Source: Tessaracoccus massiliensis | Lineage (GTDB): Bacteria > Actinomycetota > Actinomycetes > Propionibacteriales > Propionibacteriaceae | DNA: 64,000 bases | NCBI RefSeq assembly: GCF_000826065.2 | Contig: NZ_LN623541.1 | Coordinates: 338,505-402,504 of the forward strand | Direction: 5' to 3' | In this document: positions 1-8,617 of the stretch, one piece after another | How positions within the stretch are numbered: position 1 is the stretch's first letter | Layout: the number at the start of each line of letters is the position of its first letter | Translations under genes and position numbers: made by a program | Notes under the pieces: generated by a model | The model's input: only the letters and a program-made list of their open reading frames with translations | Database searches by the model: none | Told to the model about the DNA's origin: nothing

Positions 1-2
1 CT

Positions 3-218
3 ACCGACGACGTCTCGACGGGTGTGTTCACCTCGGCCGGCCGCCAGTGGCGCACCGAGTGCAAGACCGCTGCCACTGGTGGGGATGCGTGCCGTTCGTA
101 CACGATGACCACCGTCTACGCTGCGACGCCGAAGGCGGAGGGTGGCTACACCTTCTCGCAGCGCAACCAGTGGGTGTTCAACAACATCGTGATGTTCGGA
201 GGCCCCGAAAAGCGTTAG
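3..218 (+). CDS. C-terminal fragment of a secreted protein (5' end outside window)
   Basis: The reading frame is open from the window edge to a TAG stop, so only about the last 71 residues are visible. They match, with many identical positions, the last domain of the GH3 enzyme encoded at 1885-4902: RQWRTEC, TAATG, ACRSY and W-FNN near the end occur in the same order. The module has spaced cysteines and aromatic residues and probably forms an extracellular, disulfide-stabilised domain. The catalytic part of this protein lies upstream, so its function cannot be stated. A tandem arrangement of two exported proteins with the same C-terminal module, separated only by the FAD oxidoreductase gene, suggests duplication or domain shuffling. 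Confidence 0.75.
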   Translation, partial: TDDVSTGVFTSAGRQWRTECKTAATGGDACRSYTMTTVYAATPKAEGGYTFSQRNQWVFNNIVMFGGPEKR

Positions 219-220
219 TC

Positions 221-374
221 GCTGGTCCCTGAGCATCGCGCCCCGCGCGGCGACGAAGGGCCCCCCGCAGCGTGATCTGCACCTGAACCCCCTTGGTTGA
301 AGTGTGAGATCGGCTGCGGGGGCCCTTCGTCGTTCGCTGGCTCGCAAGCTCGCTGGCGAACGCTCAGGGACCGG
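221..374. repeat. Inverted pair of a REP-like dispersed repeat
   Basis: Two copies of a GC-rich unit with the core CCCTTCGTCG...CGACGCTCAGGGACC face each other here (221-272 inverted, about 312-374 direct), so the transcript could fold into a long hairpin. Related copies occur at 33544-33760 and 44104-44156. The rest of the gap between the partial gene and the FAD oxidoreductase (219-528) shows no convincing gene. The hairpin may also terminate transcription from the left-hand gene. Confidence 0.6.
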
Positions 375-528
375 ATCGACTGCGACGGTGACGTCGCCTA
401 CGAGGCGAACCACTGGGCGAGCGCCCTTCTTTCCCCGATCCCGGCGGAACTCAGCCGATGTTCGCCAAGTGTCAGATCGACGGCGGGGCTCCTCGATGAT
501 TCTCTGGTCCTGAAGGCTAGGCCCGGCG

Positions 529-1605
529 TCAGAGGCTGCGCAGCAGCCGCGACCCGTATGCCCGCAGCTTGCGGATGGGCGGCAACGCGTTGCCCGACGG
601 CGCATGCCCGGCCAGGAGGCGGGCCAGGTAGTGGCCGCTGGCGGTGCCGTTCATCAGCTCACCGCGGCCGTTGCCGCGGGCGTAGAAGCCGCCGGGGATG
701 GCGGAGGCCCCCACCACAGGGCGACCGTGGTCGCTGGGGTCGATGGCCAGGCGGCTGTGCTCGCCGTCGGTGGCGCCCAGATGCTCGACCGCCCAGGCCT
801 CAAGGGCTTCCGCCGCCTGCGCCATGCCGTCGGGGCCTGTCTTGTGGCCGAGTAGCAGCGCCTCGTCGCCGACGGGCCGCACCATCCACACATCAGGCCT
901 GGCGTGCAGGGCGACCTCGGTGAGCGCACCCGCGGGCCGACACCGCAGCACCGGCACCCACTCGGCCTCCCCGATCCGGGCGACCTTGCCCCACGGGCTG
1001 ACGCCCAGCGTGTCGATCACTGCCATGCCGCTGACGTGCCCGACGTCGCGGACCCACGCCATGTTGTTGCGGAAGTAGATGCGGGTGGCCCCGTCACGCC
1101 TGGTCAGGTGTGTCACTGTCACGCCGTGGACGACGTTGGCTCCCGCCTTCACGGCTGCGGCACGCAGCGCGACCGCGTACTCGAAGGGATCCACGACGAG
1201 CACCTCGCTCATCAGACTGATGGAATCCGGGGCCACCAGCACGTCGGCATCGCCGCCCTCTTCGCGGTACATCTCTGCCAGCTTGAGGGTCTCGGCCTCG
1301 TCGCCTCCGGGCAGCGACTGGTCCCGCATCCGCATCCGCCGGGCGGCGGGCAAGACGCTGCTGATCTGTTGGAGGCCTGCGATGTTGCGGCGGGTATGCT
1401 CCCGCGCCGCGCCCAGTCCGTAGGCGTGCGCGATGTTCGCCACTGTCGAGGCATGGCCGGTGGCTGCGACGCCGTGCCCGATGGCGGCGCTGACACCCTC
1501 GTCGTTGGGGTCGAGGACGACGACGCCGTAGCCCTCGGACGCGAGCAGCCGGGCGACGGTGAGGCCAGCCACCGTCGCACCCAGGACCACCACGTCATGC
1601 GCCAT
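529..1605 (-). CDS. FAD-dependent oxidoreductase (DAO/GlpA-like)
   Basis: This is a 358-residue flavoprotein. The N-terminus VVVLGATVAGLTVARLLA, followed by VVVLDPN at the end of the second strand, is a Rossmann dinucleotide-binding unit with a slightly altered glycine pattern. The C-terminus contains RPVVGAS and a G-FYARGNGRGELMNG stretch, which in DAO-type enzymes lies over the flavin. The substrate cannot be read from sequence; DAO-family members oxidise amino acids, sarcosine or glycerol-3-phosphate. The start is the ATG directly before the Rossmann fold. It is divergent from the GH3 gene across a 279-base gap holding both promoters. No signal peptide is visible, so it is cytoplasmic. Confidence 0.75.
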   Translation of the reverse strand: MAHDVVVLGATVAGLTVARLLASEGYGVVVLDPNDEGVSAAIGHGVAATGHASTVANIAHAYGLGAAREHTRRNIAGLQQISSVLPAARRMRMRDQSLPGGDEAETLKLAEMYREEGGDADVLVAPDSISLMSEVLVVDPFEYAVALRAAAVKAGANVVHGVTVTHLTRRDGATRIYFRNNMAWVRDVGHVSGMAVIDTLGVSPWGKVARIGEAEWVPVLRCRPAGALTEVALHARPDVWMVRPVGDEALLLGHKTGPDGMAQAAEALEAWAVEHLGATDGEHSRLAIDPSDHGRPVVGASAIPGGFYARGNGRGELMNGTASGHYLARLLAGHAPSGNALPPIRKLRAYGSRLLRSL

Positions 1606-1884
1606 GGCCCCACACTAACTGCCCGTGACGCCGCCGGGGCGGCACCCCACCTAAACCCGAGGCGCCTATTCGGGCGGAATCGCTCCCACAAGGCGATCAA
1701 TAAGGTAGCGTCTCGAGACTATAGGGGCTCGTCGACCATCTTCCCCGCGCCCAGCCGGCCCGCACTCTCACGGCATGGCTGTCGAGGCCGGTGTGTTCCC
1801 CATCGTGGGCGACCAGCGGAGGTCGCTCGCGGATCAATCGTCCGTGCAACGAAGCCGGCGATGAGCGGAAGGGGTAGACCCACT

Positions 1885-4800
1885 ATGTCACGGCCAACAT
1901 CGACGAGGATGGGAGCGCCAGTGGCTGCACTGGCACTCCTGGCTTCGTCACTCTCGCTCCCTGCCCACGCGGCAGACACCTACACCACCACCCATGTGAC
2001 CGACGGCCGGACGAACTTCGTCGTCGTGGAGAACCCGGGTGGGGGTGCGACCATCAGCTACGCGGCCGCCAGCGGCGTCGGCATCATCGAGGAGGTGGAC
2101 GATGGAAACACCTTGGCCTTCAAGGACTCGAACAGCAACGGCAGACTCGACGTCTGGGAGGACTGGCGCCTGGGTTACAACACCCGCGCCGAAGCGCTGG
2201 CCCAAGAGGTGACCATCGACCAGATCGCCGGCCTGATGCTCTTCTCGTCCCATGAGCGCAACCCTGATGGTGTGCTCACCGACGCCCAGCGCAACTACCT
2301 CCAGAACAACGATCTGCGAAACGTGCTGAACGCCGGGCCCAACCATGTGGCCGCCAACGTCATGTGGTCCAACGAGATGCAGGCCTTCGTCGAAGGCCTG
2401 GTCACGGAGGACAAGCCGTACATCCCGGTGAACTTCTCCTCTGACCCACGCTCGACGGCGGGGGTGGCGCAGTACGACTCCGCGGGCCCCATCTCGCGCT
2501 GGCCGTCGCATCTGGGCCTGGCAGCCATCTTCGACACCGATGTCATCCACGACTTCGCCCGGATCTCCTCCGAGGAGTACCGCGCACTGGGCATCACCAC
2601 TGCGCTCGGCCCGCAGATCGATACAGCCACCGAACCGCGCTGGCTCCGCGTCGACGGCACGTTCGGCGAGAACACCGACCAGGCCTCTGCGGCCGCTGCA
2701 GCCTATGTCCACGGGTCTCAGAACTCGTTCAACGCTGCGGGCGAGGCGGCCGGCTGGGGCCGCGACTCCATCAACACCATGATCAAACACGTCCCGGGCG
2801 ACGGTGCCGGTGAGGGCGGACGCGAATCCCACACCAACGCAGGCAAGTACAACGTCTTCCCCGGCGACAACTTCGAGGGCCACCTCGCCCCGTTCGTCGC
2901 GGGGATCGATTCGATGTCGATGATGTCGAAGTACTCCATCTCCATCGACGCCGACGGCGAACCCATGTTCGGCCAGCGCGTCGGCGCCGCCTACAACAAG
3001 GACCTCATCGACGTGGTCCGCGTCGAGCACGGCTACGACGGCGTGATCTGCACAGACTGGGGCGTCACCTCCCGCATGGCGCACGGCATGGAAGGCGTGA
3101 GCACGGAGGAGCGCCATTACCGCATCATCGCAGCCGGCCTCGACATGTTCGGCGGCAACAACAACAAGGCCCCGGTCCTCGCGGCCTACGATCTGTGGCA
3201 GGCCGACTATGAGGCGGGGCTGCAGGACATCGATGCGGAGACCCGCTTCCGCCAGTCCGGTGAACGCATCCTGCGGATGTTCTTCGCCCCCGGTCTGTAC
3301 GACCATCCCTACCTCGACCTGGTGGAGTCCCGCTCCACGGTGGCGAGCGCAGACAAGGTGGCCGCCGGGTACCAGGCTCAGCTGGATTCCGTGGTGATGC
3401 TGAAGAACGACGGCGTCATCAAGGAGACAGATGCCTCCTACTGGAGCGACAAGACCGCCTACATCCCGGCCTCCATCGCACACGGCTTCCCGGGTCTCTT
3501 CGGCGACACGCCTCCCCCGACGACGGGACCCACGATGGACATCGCCACGGCTGAGCAGTACTTCGGCCGGGTGGTCACCGACACGGTCATCAAAGACGAT
3601 GCCGGCAACCCGGTGGACCTGCAGCAACCGGACCTCTCCGACGTCGACATCGTAGTGGCCGGCCTGCGCAGCCCCATGAACGGCACGAACTTCTCCGGGG
3701 CAGGACTCAGGGGCGATGGCACCTTCTACCCGCTGTCTCTGCAGTACCGCCCCTACACTGCAGATGGGCCCAACGTCCGCAGGGTCTCCATCGCGGGTGA
3801 CATCCTTCCCGACGGCAGCCGGCAGAACCGGTCCTACTTCGGGGAGACCTCCTACATCGCCAACGAACAGGACCTCGACTCGCTCCTGGACGCGGTGACC
3901 AAGCTCGATGAACTGGGTCGCGACGTGCCGGTCATGGTGGCCATCAAGGCCGTCAACCCGGTCGTGCCCGCCGAGTTCGAGGAGCAGGCTGACGGCATCG
4001 TCGTCGGGTTCTCTGTGTCTGACGAGGCACTGTTCGACGTGATCCTCGGCCAGCACAACCCTCAGGGCCGACTGCCGATCGCGTTCCCGCGCGACATGGA
4101 CGCCGTCGAAGCCCAAATGGAGGATGTTGGGCAGGACACCGAGCCTTACGTCGACGCCGCGGGCAACGCCTATGGCTACGGGTTCGGGCTGCGGTGGGCA
4201 GCGGACGCCACCGCCGTGGGCATCGCCGTCACGTCACCGCCCAGCATCGCGGCCTACACCGCCGGGGATCCACTGGACCTGACAGGCATGGTGGTCACGG
4301 TCACCTACTCCGACGGAACCACTGCGGTGGTCCCCCACGACGAACTGACCGTGACCGGCTACAACCCCAACGTGTTGGGGCGGCAGACGGTCACCGTCGC
4401 CACGACCATCGATGGCACTGTGCACCGCACCCAGTTCACGGTCACGGTGGGGCCACGCCCGACCCCACCGCCGGGGATGACACTCCAGGCACCTTACGAG
4501 GTGCCTGGCTTCCACAACATCAGCGACCGACGGTGGTACACGGCCTGCGAGCCCTACTCGCAGACGTTCCGCTGCCGCACCGACATCTGGGCCACGGTCG
4601 TTGAATACAAGGACGGCCGCTTCGTCGCCACCACCGGATGGCACTTCAACAACCTGACCTACCTGCCGTTCATGACGGAGGATGAGTGGGGCGCCAATCC
4701 GCTGGCCAACGACGGCGCTTTCACCTCGGGTGACCGTCAGTGGCGCACCGAGTGTCACACCGCGGCCACTGGCACAGGCGCGTGCCGGTCCTACATCTTC

Positions 4801-4902
4801 GTGAAGAATGTGGTCCATTCACGCCAGGCTGCCGACGGTGCATGGTCGTACTACCTGGAGGATGCCTGGTTGTTCAACAACCTGGTCCGCTTCCGGCGGT
4901 AA
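1885..4902 (+). CDS. Secreted GH3 beta-glycosidase with Ig-like and unnamed C-terminal domains
   Basis: This 1005-residue exported enzyme starts at the ATG preceded by GGAAGGGG (1866-1873); another ATG at 1861 lacks a good ribosome site. A signal peptide ends near LPAHA. A calcium-loop-like segment (DSNSNGRLDVWEDW) precedes the GH3 barrel, as in many bacterial GH3 beta-glucosidases. In the barrel, K301-H302 match the conserved substrate-binding Lys-His, and D391 in ICTDWG sits at the nucleophile position. The GH3 C-terminal sandwich (GLRSPMNG, GQHNPQGRLPIAFPRD) follows. After about residue 775 come a Big-type Ig-like domain (VTVTYSDGT, VTVATTIDG) and, from about 872, the cysteine-containing domain shared with the gene at 3-218. 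It probably hydrolyses plant or microbial beta-glucosides outside the cell; exact specificity is unknown. Confidence 0.88.
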   Translation: MSRPTSTRMGAPVAALALLASSLSLPAHAADTYTTTHVTDGRTNFVVVENPGGGATISYAAASGVGIIEEVDDGNTLAFKDSNSNGRLDVWEDWRLGYNTRAEALAQEVTIDQIAGLMLFSSHERNPDGVLTDAQRNYLQNNDLRNVLNAGPNHVAANVMWSNEMQAFVEGLVTEDKPYIPVNFSSDPRSTAGVAQYDSAGPISRWPSHLGLAAIFDTDVIHDFARISSEEYRALGITTALGPQIDTATEPRWLRVDGTFGENTDQASAAAAAYVHGSQNSFNAAGEAAGWGRDSINTMIKHVPGDGAGEGGRESHTNAGKYNVFPGDNFEGHLAPFVAGIDSMSMMSKYSISIDADGEPMFGQRVGAAYNKDLIDVVRVEHGYDGVICTDWGVTSRMAHGMEGVSTEERHYRIIAAGLDMFGGNNNKAPVLAAYDLWQADYEAGLQDIDAETRFRQSGERILRMFFAPGLYDHPYLDLVESRSTVASADKVAAGYQAQLDSVVMLKNDGVIKETDASYWSDKTAYIPASIAHGFPGLFGDTPPPTTGPTMDIATAEQYFGRVVTDTVIKDDAGNPVDLQQPDLSDVDIVVAGLRSPMNGTNFSGAGLRGDGTFYPLSLQYRPYTADGPNVRRVSIAGDILPDGSRQNRSYFGETSYIANEQDLDSLLDAVTKLDELGRDVPVMVAIKAVNPVVPAEFEEQADGIVVGFSVSDEALFDVILGQHNPQGRLPIAFPRDMDAVEAQMEDVGQDTEPYVDAAGNAYGYGFGLRWAADATAVGIAVTSPPSIAAYTAGDPLDLTGMVVTVTYSDGTTAVVPHDELTVTGYNPNVLGRQTVTVATTIDGTVHRTQFTVTVGPRPTPPPGMTLQAPYEVPGFHNISDRRWYTACEPYSQTFRCRTDIWATVVEYKDGRFVATTGWHFNNLTYLPFMTEDEWGANPLANDGAFTSGDRQWRTECHTAATGTGACRSYIFVKNVVHSRQAADGAWSYYLEDAWLFNNLVRFRR

Positions 4903-4920
4903 CCCGTCCCTCTGGCATGG

Positions 4921-4948
4921 CCGCCCGCAGGCATCTGCCTGCGGGCGG
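4921..4948 (+). terminator. Rho-independent-type hairpin after the GH3 gene
   Basis: A perfect 13-bp stem (CCGCCCGCAGGCA paired with TGCCTGCGGGCGG) starts 18 bases after the GH3 stop. There is no long T tract, as is common in high-GC actinobacteria. Confidence 0.7.
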
Positions 4949-5044
4949 TCGTGTGCGCGCTGGGCACATGCACTCTCCGTGAGCGAGTGGTGCCGTTGCC
5001 CACCCCATCGGCAGTAGCATCACGCAGACGAAAGGATGCGCCCC

Positions 5045-6463
5045 ATGTGGAAGCTGCATAACAACGGAGTCCTCCTACCCGACGGAGTGGTCAAGCCCAC
5101 GGAACGTCTCGGCTGGGGGCGCACCATCGGGCTGGGCGCCCAGCACGTCGTGGCGATGTTCGGCGCCACGTTCGTGTTCCCGCTGCTGATGGGCCTCAAC
5201 CCACAACTCGCGGTGATGATGTCCGGCGTCGCGACGCTGCTGTTCCTGTTCGTCGTCAAGCACCGCGTACCCAGCTACCTGGGCTCCTCGGCTTCGTTCG
5301 TGGGCGTGGCCACCGCCATCTACGCCGCGGGCGGCAACCCTGCGACGCTGACCGGCGCACTGTTCGTCGTCGGCCTCCTGCTGTTCATCGCCGGCCTCAT
5401 CATCCACTTCGCCGGCGCGCGGGTGATCCACCGGGCGCTGCCGCCGGTGGTCACCGGCGCCGTCGTGATGCTGATCGGCTTCAATCTCGCGCCCGTCGTG
5501 GCCAGCGTCTACTGGCCGGTCGACCCGTGGTTGGCCTTCGTGGTGATGCTGATCGTGGTGGGCCTGTCCATCGGCCTGCGCGGCTTCTGGGGCCGCATCG
5601 CGATCTTCCTGTCGCTGGTGCTCGGCTACATCCTCAGCTGGGTGGCGGACATGACGCTCGGCCCGCTGCAGACCGCCGACGGGCCCGCGCCCCGCGTCGA
5701 CTGGTCCAGCGTTGCCGCAGCCGATTGGCTCGGTTTCCCGCCGGTCACCGACCTTGCGACGTGGGAGTTCGGCGCCACTGCCACCAACGTCGTGGGCTTC
5801 CACCTGCCCCAGTTCTCGCTGGGCGCCATCATCATCGCCATGCCCGTGGTGATCGCGCTGATCGCGGAGAACACCGGCCACGTCAAGGCCGTCGCGGAGA
5901 TGACCAAGGAGGATCTCGATCCCATCATGGGCCGCGCCATCGCCGCTGACGGCGTGGGCTCGATGATCGCCACCACGGTGGGCGCCGGCCCCACCACGAC
6001 GTATGCGGAGAACATCGGCGTCATGGCCGCCTCCCGCGTGTACTCGACGGCGGCCTACGTCGTCGCCGCCATCGTGGCCATCCTGTTCGGCTTCTCCCCC
6101 AAGTTCGGCGCCGTCATCTCCGCCACCCCGTCGGCGGTGCTGGGCGGCATCACGGTGGTGCTCTACGGCATGATCGGCCTGCTCGGCGCGAAGATCTGGA
6201 AAGAGAACAACGTCGATTTCGGCAACCCGCTCAACCTCATCCCAGCCGCGGCCGGCATCATCATCGGCATCGGTGACGTGAAGGTCCCGCTGGGCGACTT
6301 CGAACTGGGCGGCATCGCCCTGGGCACCATCGTCACGATCGCCGTGTACCACCTGGCCCGCGCCATCGCGCCGCGCCAGATGCGCGAGGAGGCCGACGGC
6401 GCCACGTTGCTCTACGACGTCGACGGCATGCACCACGTCGACGAGGAGGACCTCGAGCGCTGA
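5045..6463 (+). CDS. NCS2-family uracil/xanthine permease
   Basis: This is a 472-residue membrane transporter of the nucleobase:cation symporter-2 family. The N-terminus GLGAQHVVAMFGATFVFPLLMG is the typical first segment of UraA/PucK proteins. The later VIALIAENTGHVKAV and VGAGPTTTYAENIGVM segments are the family substrate-site motifs; the glutamates in AENTGH and TYAENIG correspond to those that bind uracil in UraA. The pattern suits a uracil importer better than a purine one. The start is set by AAAGGA at 5031-5036, eight bases before the ATG. It is followed closely by a flavin reductase gene. Confidence 0.85.
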   Translation: MWKLHNNGVLLPDGVVKPTERLGWGRTIGLGAQHVVAMFGATFVFPLLMGLNPQLAVMMSGVATLLFLFVVKHRVPSYLGSSASFVGVATAIYAAGGNPATLTGALFVVGLLLFIAGLIIHFAGARVIHRALPPVVTGAVVMLIGFNLAPVVASVYWPVDPWLAFVVMLIVVGLSIGLRGFWGRIAIFLSLVLGYILSWVADMTLGPLQTADGPAPRVDWSSVAAADWLGFPPVTDLATWEFGATATNVVGFHLPQFSLGAIIIAMPVVIALIAENTGHVKAVAEMTKEDLDPIMGRAIAADGVGSMIATTVGAGPTTTYAENIGVMAASRVYSTAAYVVAAIVAILFGFSPKFGAVISATPSAVLGGITVVLYGMIGLLGAKIWKENNVDFGNPLNLIPAAAGIIIGIGDVKVPLGDFELGGIALGTIVTIAVYHLARAIAPRQMREEADGATLLYDVDGMHHVDEEDLER

Positions 6464-6482
6464 GGCTGCTCCACGGGCTACG

Positions 6483-6974
6483 GTGGGGCAGGTGAACGAA
6501 CTCGAGGTGATCTTCCGGGAGGCGATGGCCCGCGTGCCCTCGCCCGTGACCGTCATCACGACCACGGTCGACGACACGCCCGCGGGCACCACCGTCTCTG
6601 CGTTCGCGTCGCTGTCCGTGGATCCGCCCATGGTGTTCTTCGCCCTGGACAACCGCGGCGGCATGATCGAGCGCATCCGCGAGGCCGGCAGGGTGGGCGT
6701 CAACGTGCTGGCGGGCGACCAGTCCGAGGTGGCGATGAGGTTCGCCCGCCGCGATCTCGCGGACCGCTTCTACGGCCTTGCCTGGCGCGAGGATCACGGG
6801 CTGCCCCGCATCGACGGTGCGGTCTCGTGGCTCAGGTGCGAGGAGTTGCAACTCATCCCCGGCGGCGACCACACCGTCGTGTTGGCCACCGTCGCCGACG
6901 CCGAGACCGCCGGCGACGCCAGTCTCGGCTACCACCTCCGGCTCTTCAAGGATGTCCGGCCCGACGCGGGCTGA
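6483..6974 (+). CDS. Flavin reductase-like (FMN-binding split-barrel) protein
   Basis: A protein of about 163 residues of the HpaC/RutF flavin reductase-like family. MARVPSPVTVITT, TVSAFASLSVDPPMVFFALD and GVNVLAG are the standard flavin-binding strands; near the end HTVVLATV is the usual strand with the conserved His. Such proteins reduce FMN with NAD(P)H for partner monooxygenases or act alone. Start is GTG at 6483, or the in-frame GTG at 6492 (nine bases later). The neighbour is a pyrimidine-type permease, so a link to pyrimidine degradation (RutF-like) is conceivable, but no other rut genes are visible. Confidence 0.78.
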   Translation: MGQVNELEVIFREAMARVPSPVTVITTTVDDTPAGTTVSAFASLSVDPPMVFFALDNRGGMIERIREAGRVGVNVLAGDQSEVAMRFARRDLADRFYGLAWREDHGLPRIDGAVSWLRCEELQLIPGGDHTVVLATVADAETAGDASLGYHLRLFKDVRPDAG

Positions 6975-6998
6975 CGAGCCACGCCCTGGTCTCGGTGG

Positions 6999-7291
6999 CG
7001 TGGCAGCCAGCACCACCGAAGCCCGTCGTCACAAGCTGTGCGCGGCCCGCGTCGAGCCCGCGGTCTACGTCGCCCGCAACGAGAGGGGCGCCGAGGTGCG
7101 CGTCGGCGGCTCGGAAACCGACGGCGTGTACTCCCCCGGGAGCTGTTGCAGATCGCGGCGGCGTGCTGCGCCGCCCTGTCCGCGGACCAGTCTTGAGCAG
7201 CCGGCTGGGTGAGAACTTCAACAACGGCGCCACCACCGCCGTCGAACTGGTCGCCGACGACGGCAGAAGCGAAACGACAATCGGCGCCTGA
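6999..7291 (+). pseudogene. Frameshifted OsmC/Ohr-family peroxiredoxin remnant
   Basis: Three reading frames must be joined to recover an OsmC-like sequence. The first gives VYVARNERGAEVRVGG then DGVYSPG, the second ELLQIAAACCAALSADQS (the conserved cysteine helix), and the third LSSRLGENFNNGATTAVELV up to a TGA. OsmC proteins detoxify organic peroxides with two cysteines; here the frame breaks near 7140 and 7195 prevent an intact product. The normal C-terminal half, with the second cysteine, is also missing. It marks the left edge of the accessory region. The frame reconstruction is mine; the family call rests on the ARGxEV-VYSPGELLxIA pattern. Confidence 0.6.
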
Positions 7292-7316
7292 CCGTGTCAG
7301 ACGCCGATTCCTCTGG

Positions 7317-7731
7317 TGGACCTAGCGGGAGGCTTGTCGAAGCTTGCCCCGCCGGCGATCCAGATGGTGCGAGTACATCAGTCGATCCGCGCTCGACGGC
7401 ACAGGACACACCTCCGGAGGCACCACCCGCAGCAGGCGCCGCAAGCATCCGAAGACCTCCTCCAGCGAGCGGAAACCGCCTACGCCGCCGGAGGGTCCCT
7501 GAAAGCCGTGGCCCGCCAGGTTGGCCTTGGACACGAGCGGCTCTCTCGCCTCCTGCGAGAACGCGGTGTCATTCTCCGCAACCACTCCCCGTCGAGCAGC
7601 GAGACTCGGCTGATGCAGGCCATGTATGAGCAAGGGAGTTCACTGAGCGAGTGGGTGACAGGTTCGGGTATACGGCGGCAACAGTCTGCAAGCACCTACT
7701 GGGCGTCGGCGTGGTCATGCGGGATACGTGA
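7317..7731 (+). pseudogene. Frameshifted double-HTH protein, recombinase-associated type
   Basis: Two helix-turn-helix repeats are visible. The first, AYAAGGSLKAVARQVGLGHE followed by RLLRERGV, lies in one frame. The second begins QAMYEQGSSLSE in that frame and continues after a shift near 7650 as GDRFGYTAATVCKHLLG and GVVMRDT before TGA. This resembles the paired HTH tails of actinobacterial invertase/resolvase-type recombinases (YEQGLSLAxVGxRLGV pattern). No catalytic serine-recombinase domain is seen upstream, so it is a decayed tail. It lies directly upstream of the three-gene defence-like cassette, which supports past mobility of that cassette. Confidence 0.5.
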
Positions 7732-7915
7732 GGAGCCGTCGCCACGGAGACTAGATGATGCGCGCACCGGACAGTAGTCCCGGTCCCGACAGGTTGGCCG
7801 TGGGGCCCCGGGCCTCTTCAAGGCGAAGCAGAGCGGCCAAGCCTACGCACTCCGCTCATGCCGAAGGTTCCTGTCCTGGGTCGCGCGCCGCCCAGGTCAG
7901 GGAGGCTTGAGCCGG

Positions 7916-7921
7916 TACTCT
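7916..7921 (+). promoter_or_regulatory. -10-like TACTCT before the defence-like cassette
   Basis: TACTCT lies six bases before the ATG at 7928, the spacing expected for a leaderless actinobacterial transcript starting at the A of the ATG. No good ribosome site sits at normal distance from that ATG, which supports this reading. No clear -35 box is seen. Confidence 0.4.
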
Positions 7922-7927
7922 AACCCC

Positions 7928-8617
7928 ATGATGGAGTTCGCCAATGTGGCCGAAGGACACACGACCAGCGTATTCCAAGACGCCGTCCGCCTGCTCCTTC
8001 TCATCACTGCTGCAGCGGAGCCACTTCCCAGCCCCCGCCCGCCTGATGCTCCCGCCGAATCCGTTGCCGTTCTGCGCTCACAAGTGCTCCTCCAGAAGTT
8101 AGATTTCTGGCTGCGGAATCCCGACTACCTTGCCGGCGAACTCCTCTCAAGATTCGAAACCGAAGGCAATGAAGAGGATCTCGAACTTGCACGCCAAATC
8201 CTCGAAAGCGACGAGCCCGAAGTTCGTTCCTACCAGATGCTCCGTCATCTGTTTGGCGCCTACGAACCGCTAGACGAGGCCCTCTCTGTCCTTAGAACGC
8301 CAGGCCTCATAGTCCGCCGCCGCCAAGGGGTCCCCGGCCATACTGCCCAGCACAACTACTACCTCACCAGAGCCGGCCGCGAAGCGGCTGCCACGATCGT
8401 GAGTTCTGTGCCAGAACTCAAGTACTACGTCGACCGATCCAAACTGGTCGCGGACTTGGCAGGCGGCCGAAGAGGGAGTGCTTTGCGTGACATCCAATAC
8501 CTCCAGCCCGAGTATGCAGGCGCGGAGGTTGGGACGCTTATCGCTGGAATCGCTGATCGCACACGCACACGACTACAGCGCTTGCTTGACGCACAGGGAC
8601 GGGATGAATCAAGATGA
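7928..8617 (+). CDS. Small component of a putative ABC-3C/Lamassu-like system
   Basis: About 229 residues, not assigned to a named family with certainty. It is mostly helical. Near the C-terminal half, a winged-helix-like unit is suggested by LDEALSVLRTPGLIVRRRQG followed by HNYYLTRAGREAA, where a wing hairpin and final helix would fit. The stop overlaps the start of the ATPase gene by four bases (ATGA), so the two are translationally coupled. In ABC three-component and Lamassu systems a small 'middle' or LmuC-like protein sits beside the SMC-like ATPase, and this gene fits that place and size. A TTG at 7907 is a possible longer start. Codon use is lower in GC than the flanking core genes. 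Confidence 0.6.
   Translation: MMEFANVAEGHTTSVFQDAVRLLLLITAAAEPLPSPRPPDAPAESVAVLRSQVLLQKLDFWLRNPDYLAGELLSRFETEGNEEDLELARQILESDEPEVRSYQMLRHLFGAYEPLDEALSVLRTPGLIVRRRQGVPGHTAQHNYYLTRAGREAAATIVSSVPELKYYVDRSKLVADLAGGRRGSALRDIQYLQPEYAGAEVGTLIAGIADRTRTRLQRLLDAQGRDESR

Noticed and set aside
904..1884. Upstream extension of the GH3 frame across the FAD oxidoreductase
   Set aside because: It lacks a coding pattern and would place the signal peptide hundreds of residues inside; the ATG with ribosome site at 1885 is right.
1948..4116. A 722-codon open frame antisense to the GH3 gene
   Set aside because: The protein is His/Val/Asp-rich without domain signature; the opposite strand has a full GH3 enzyme. 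Long antisense frames are expected at this GC content.
5075..6703. A 542-codon frame antisense to the permease
   Set aside because: Low-complexity His/Asp/Arg composition typical of a shadow frame over hydrophobic codons.
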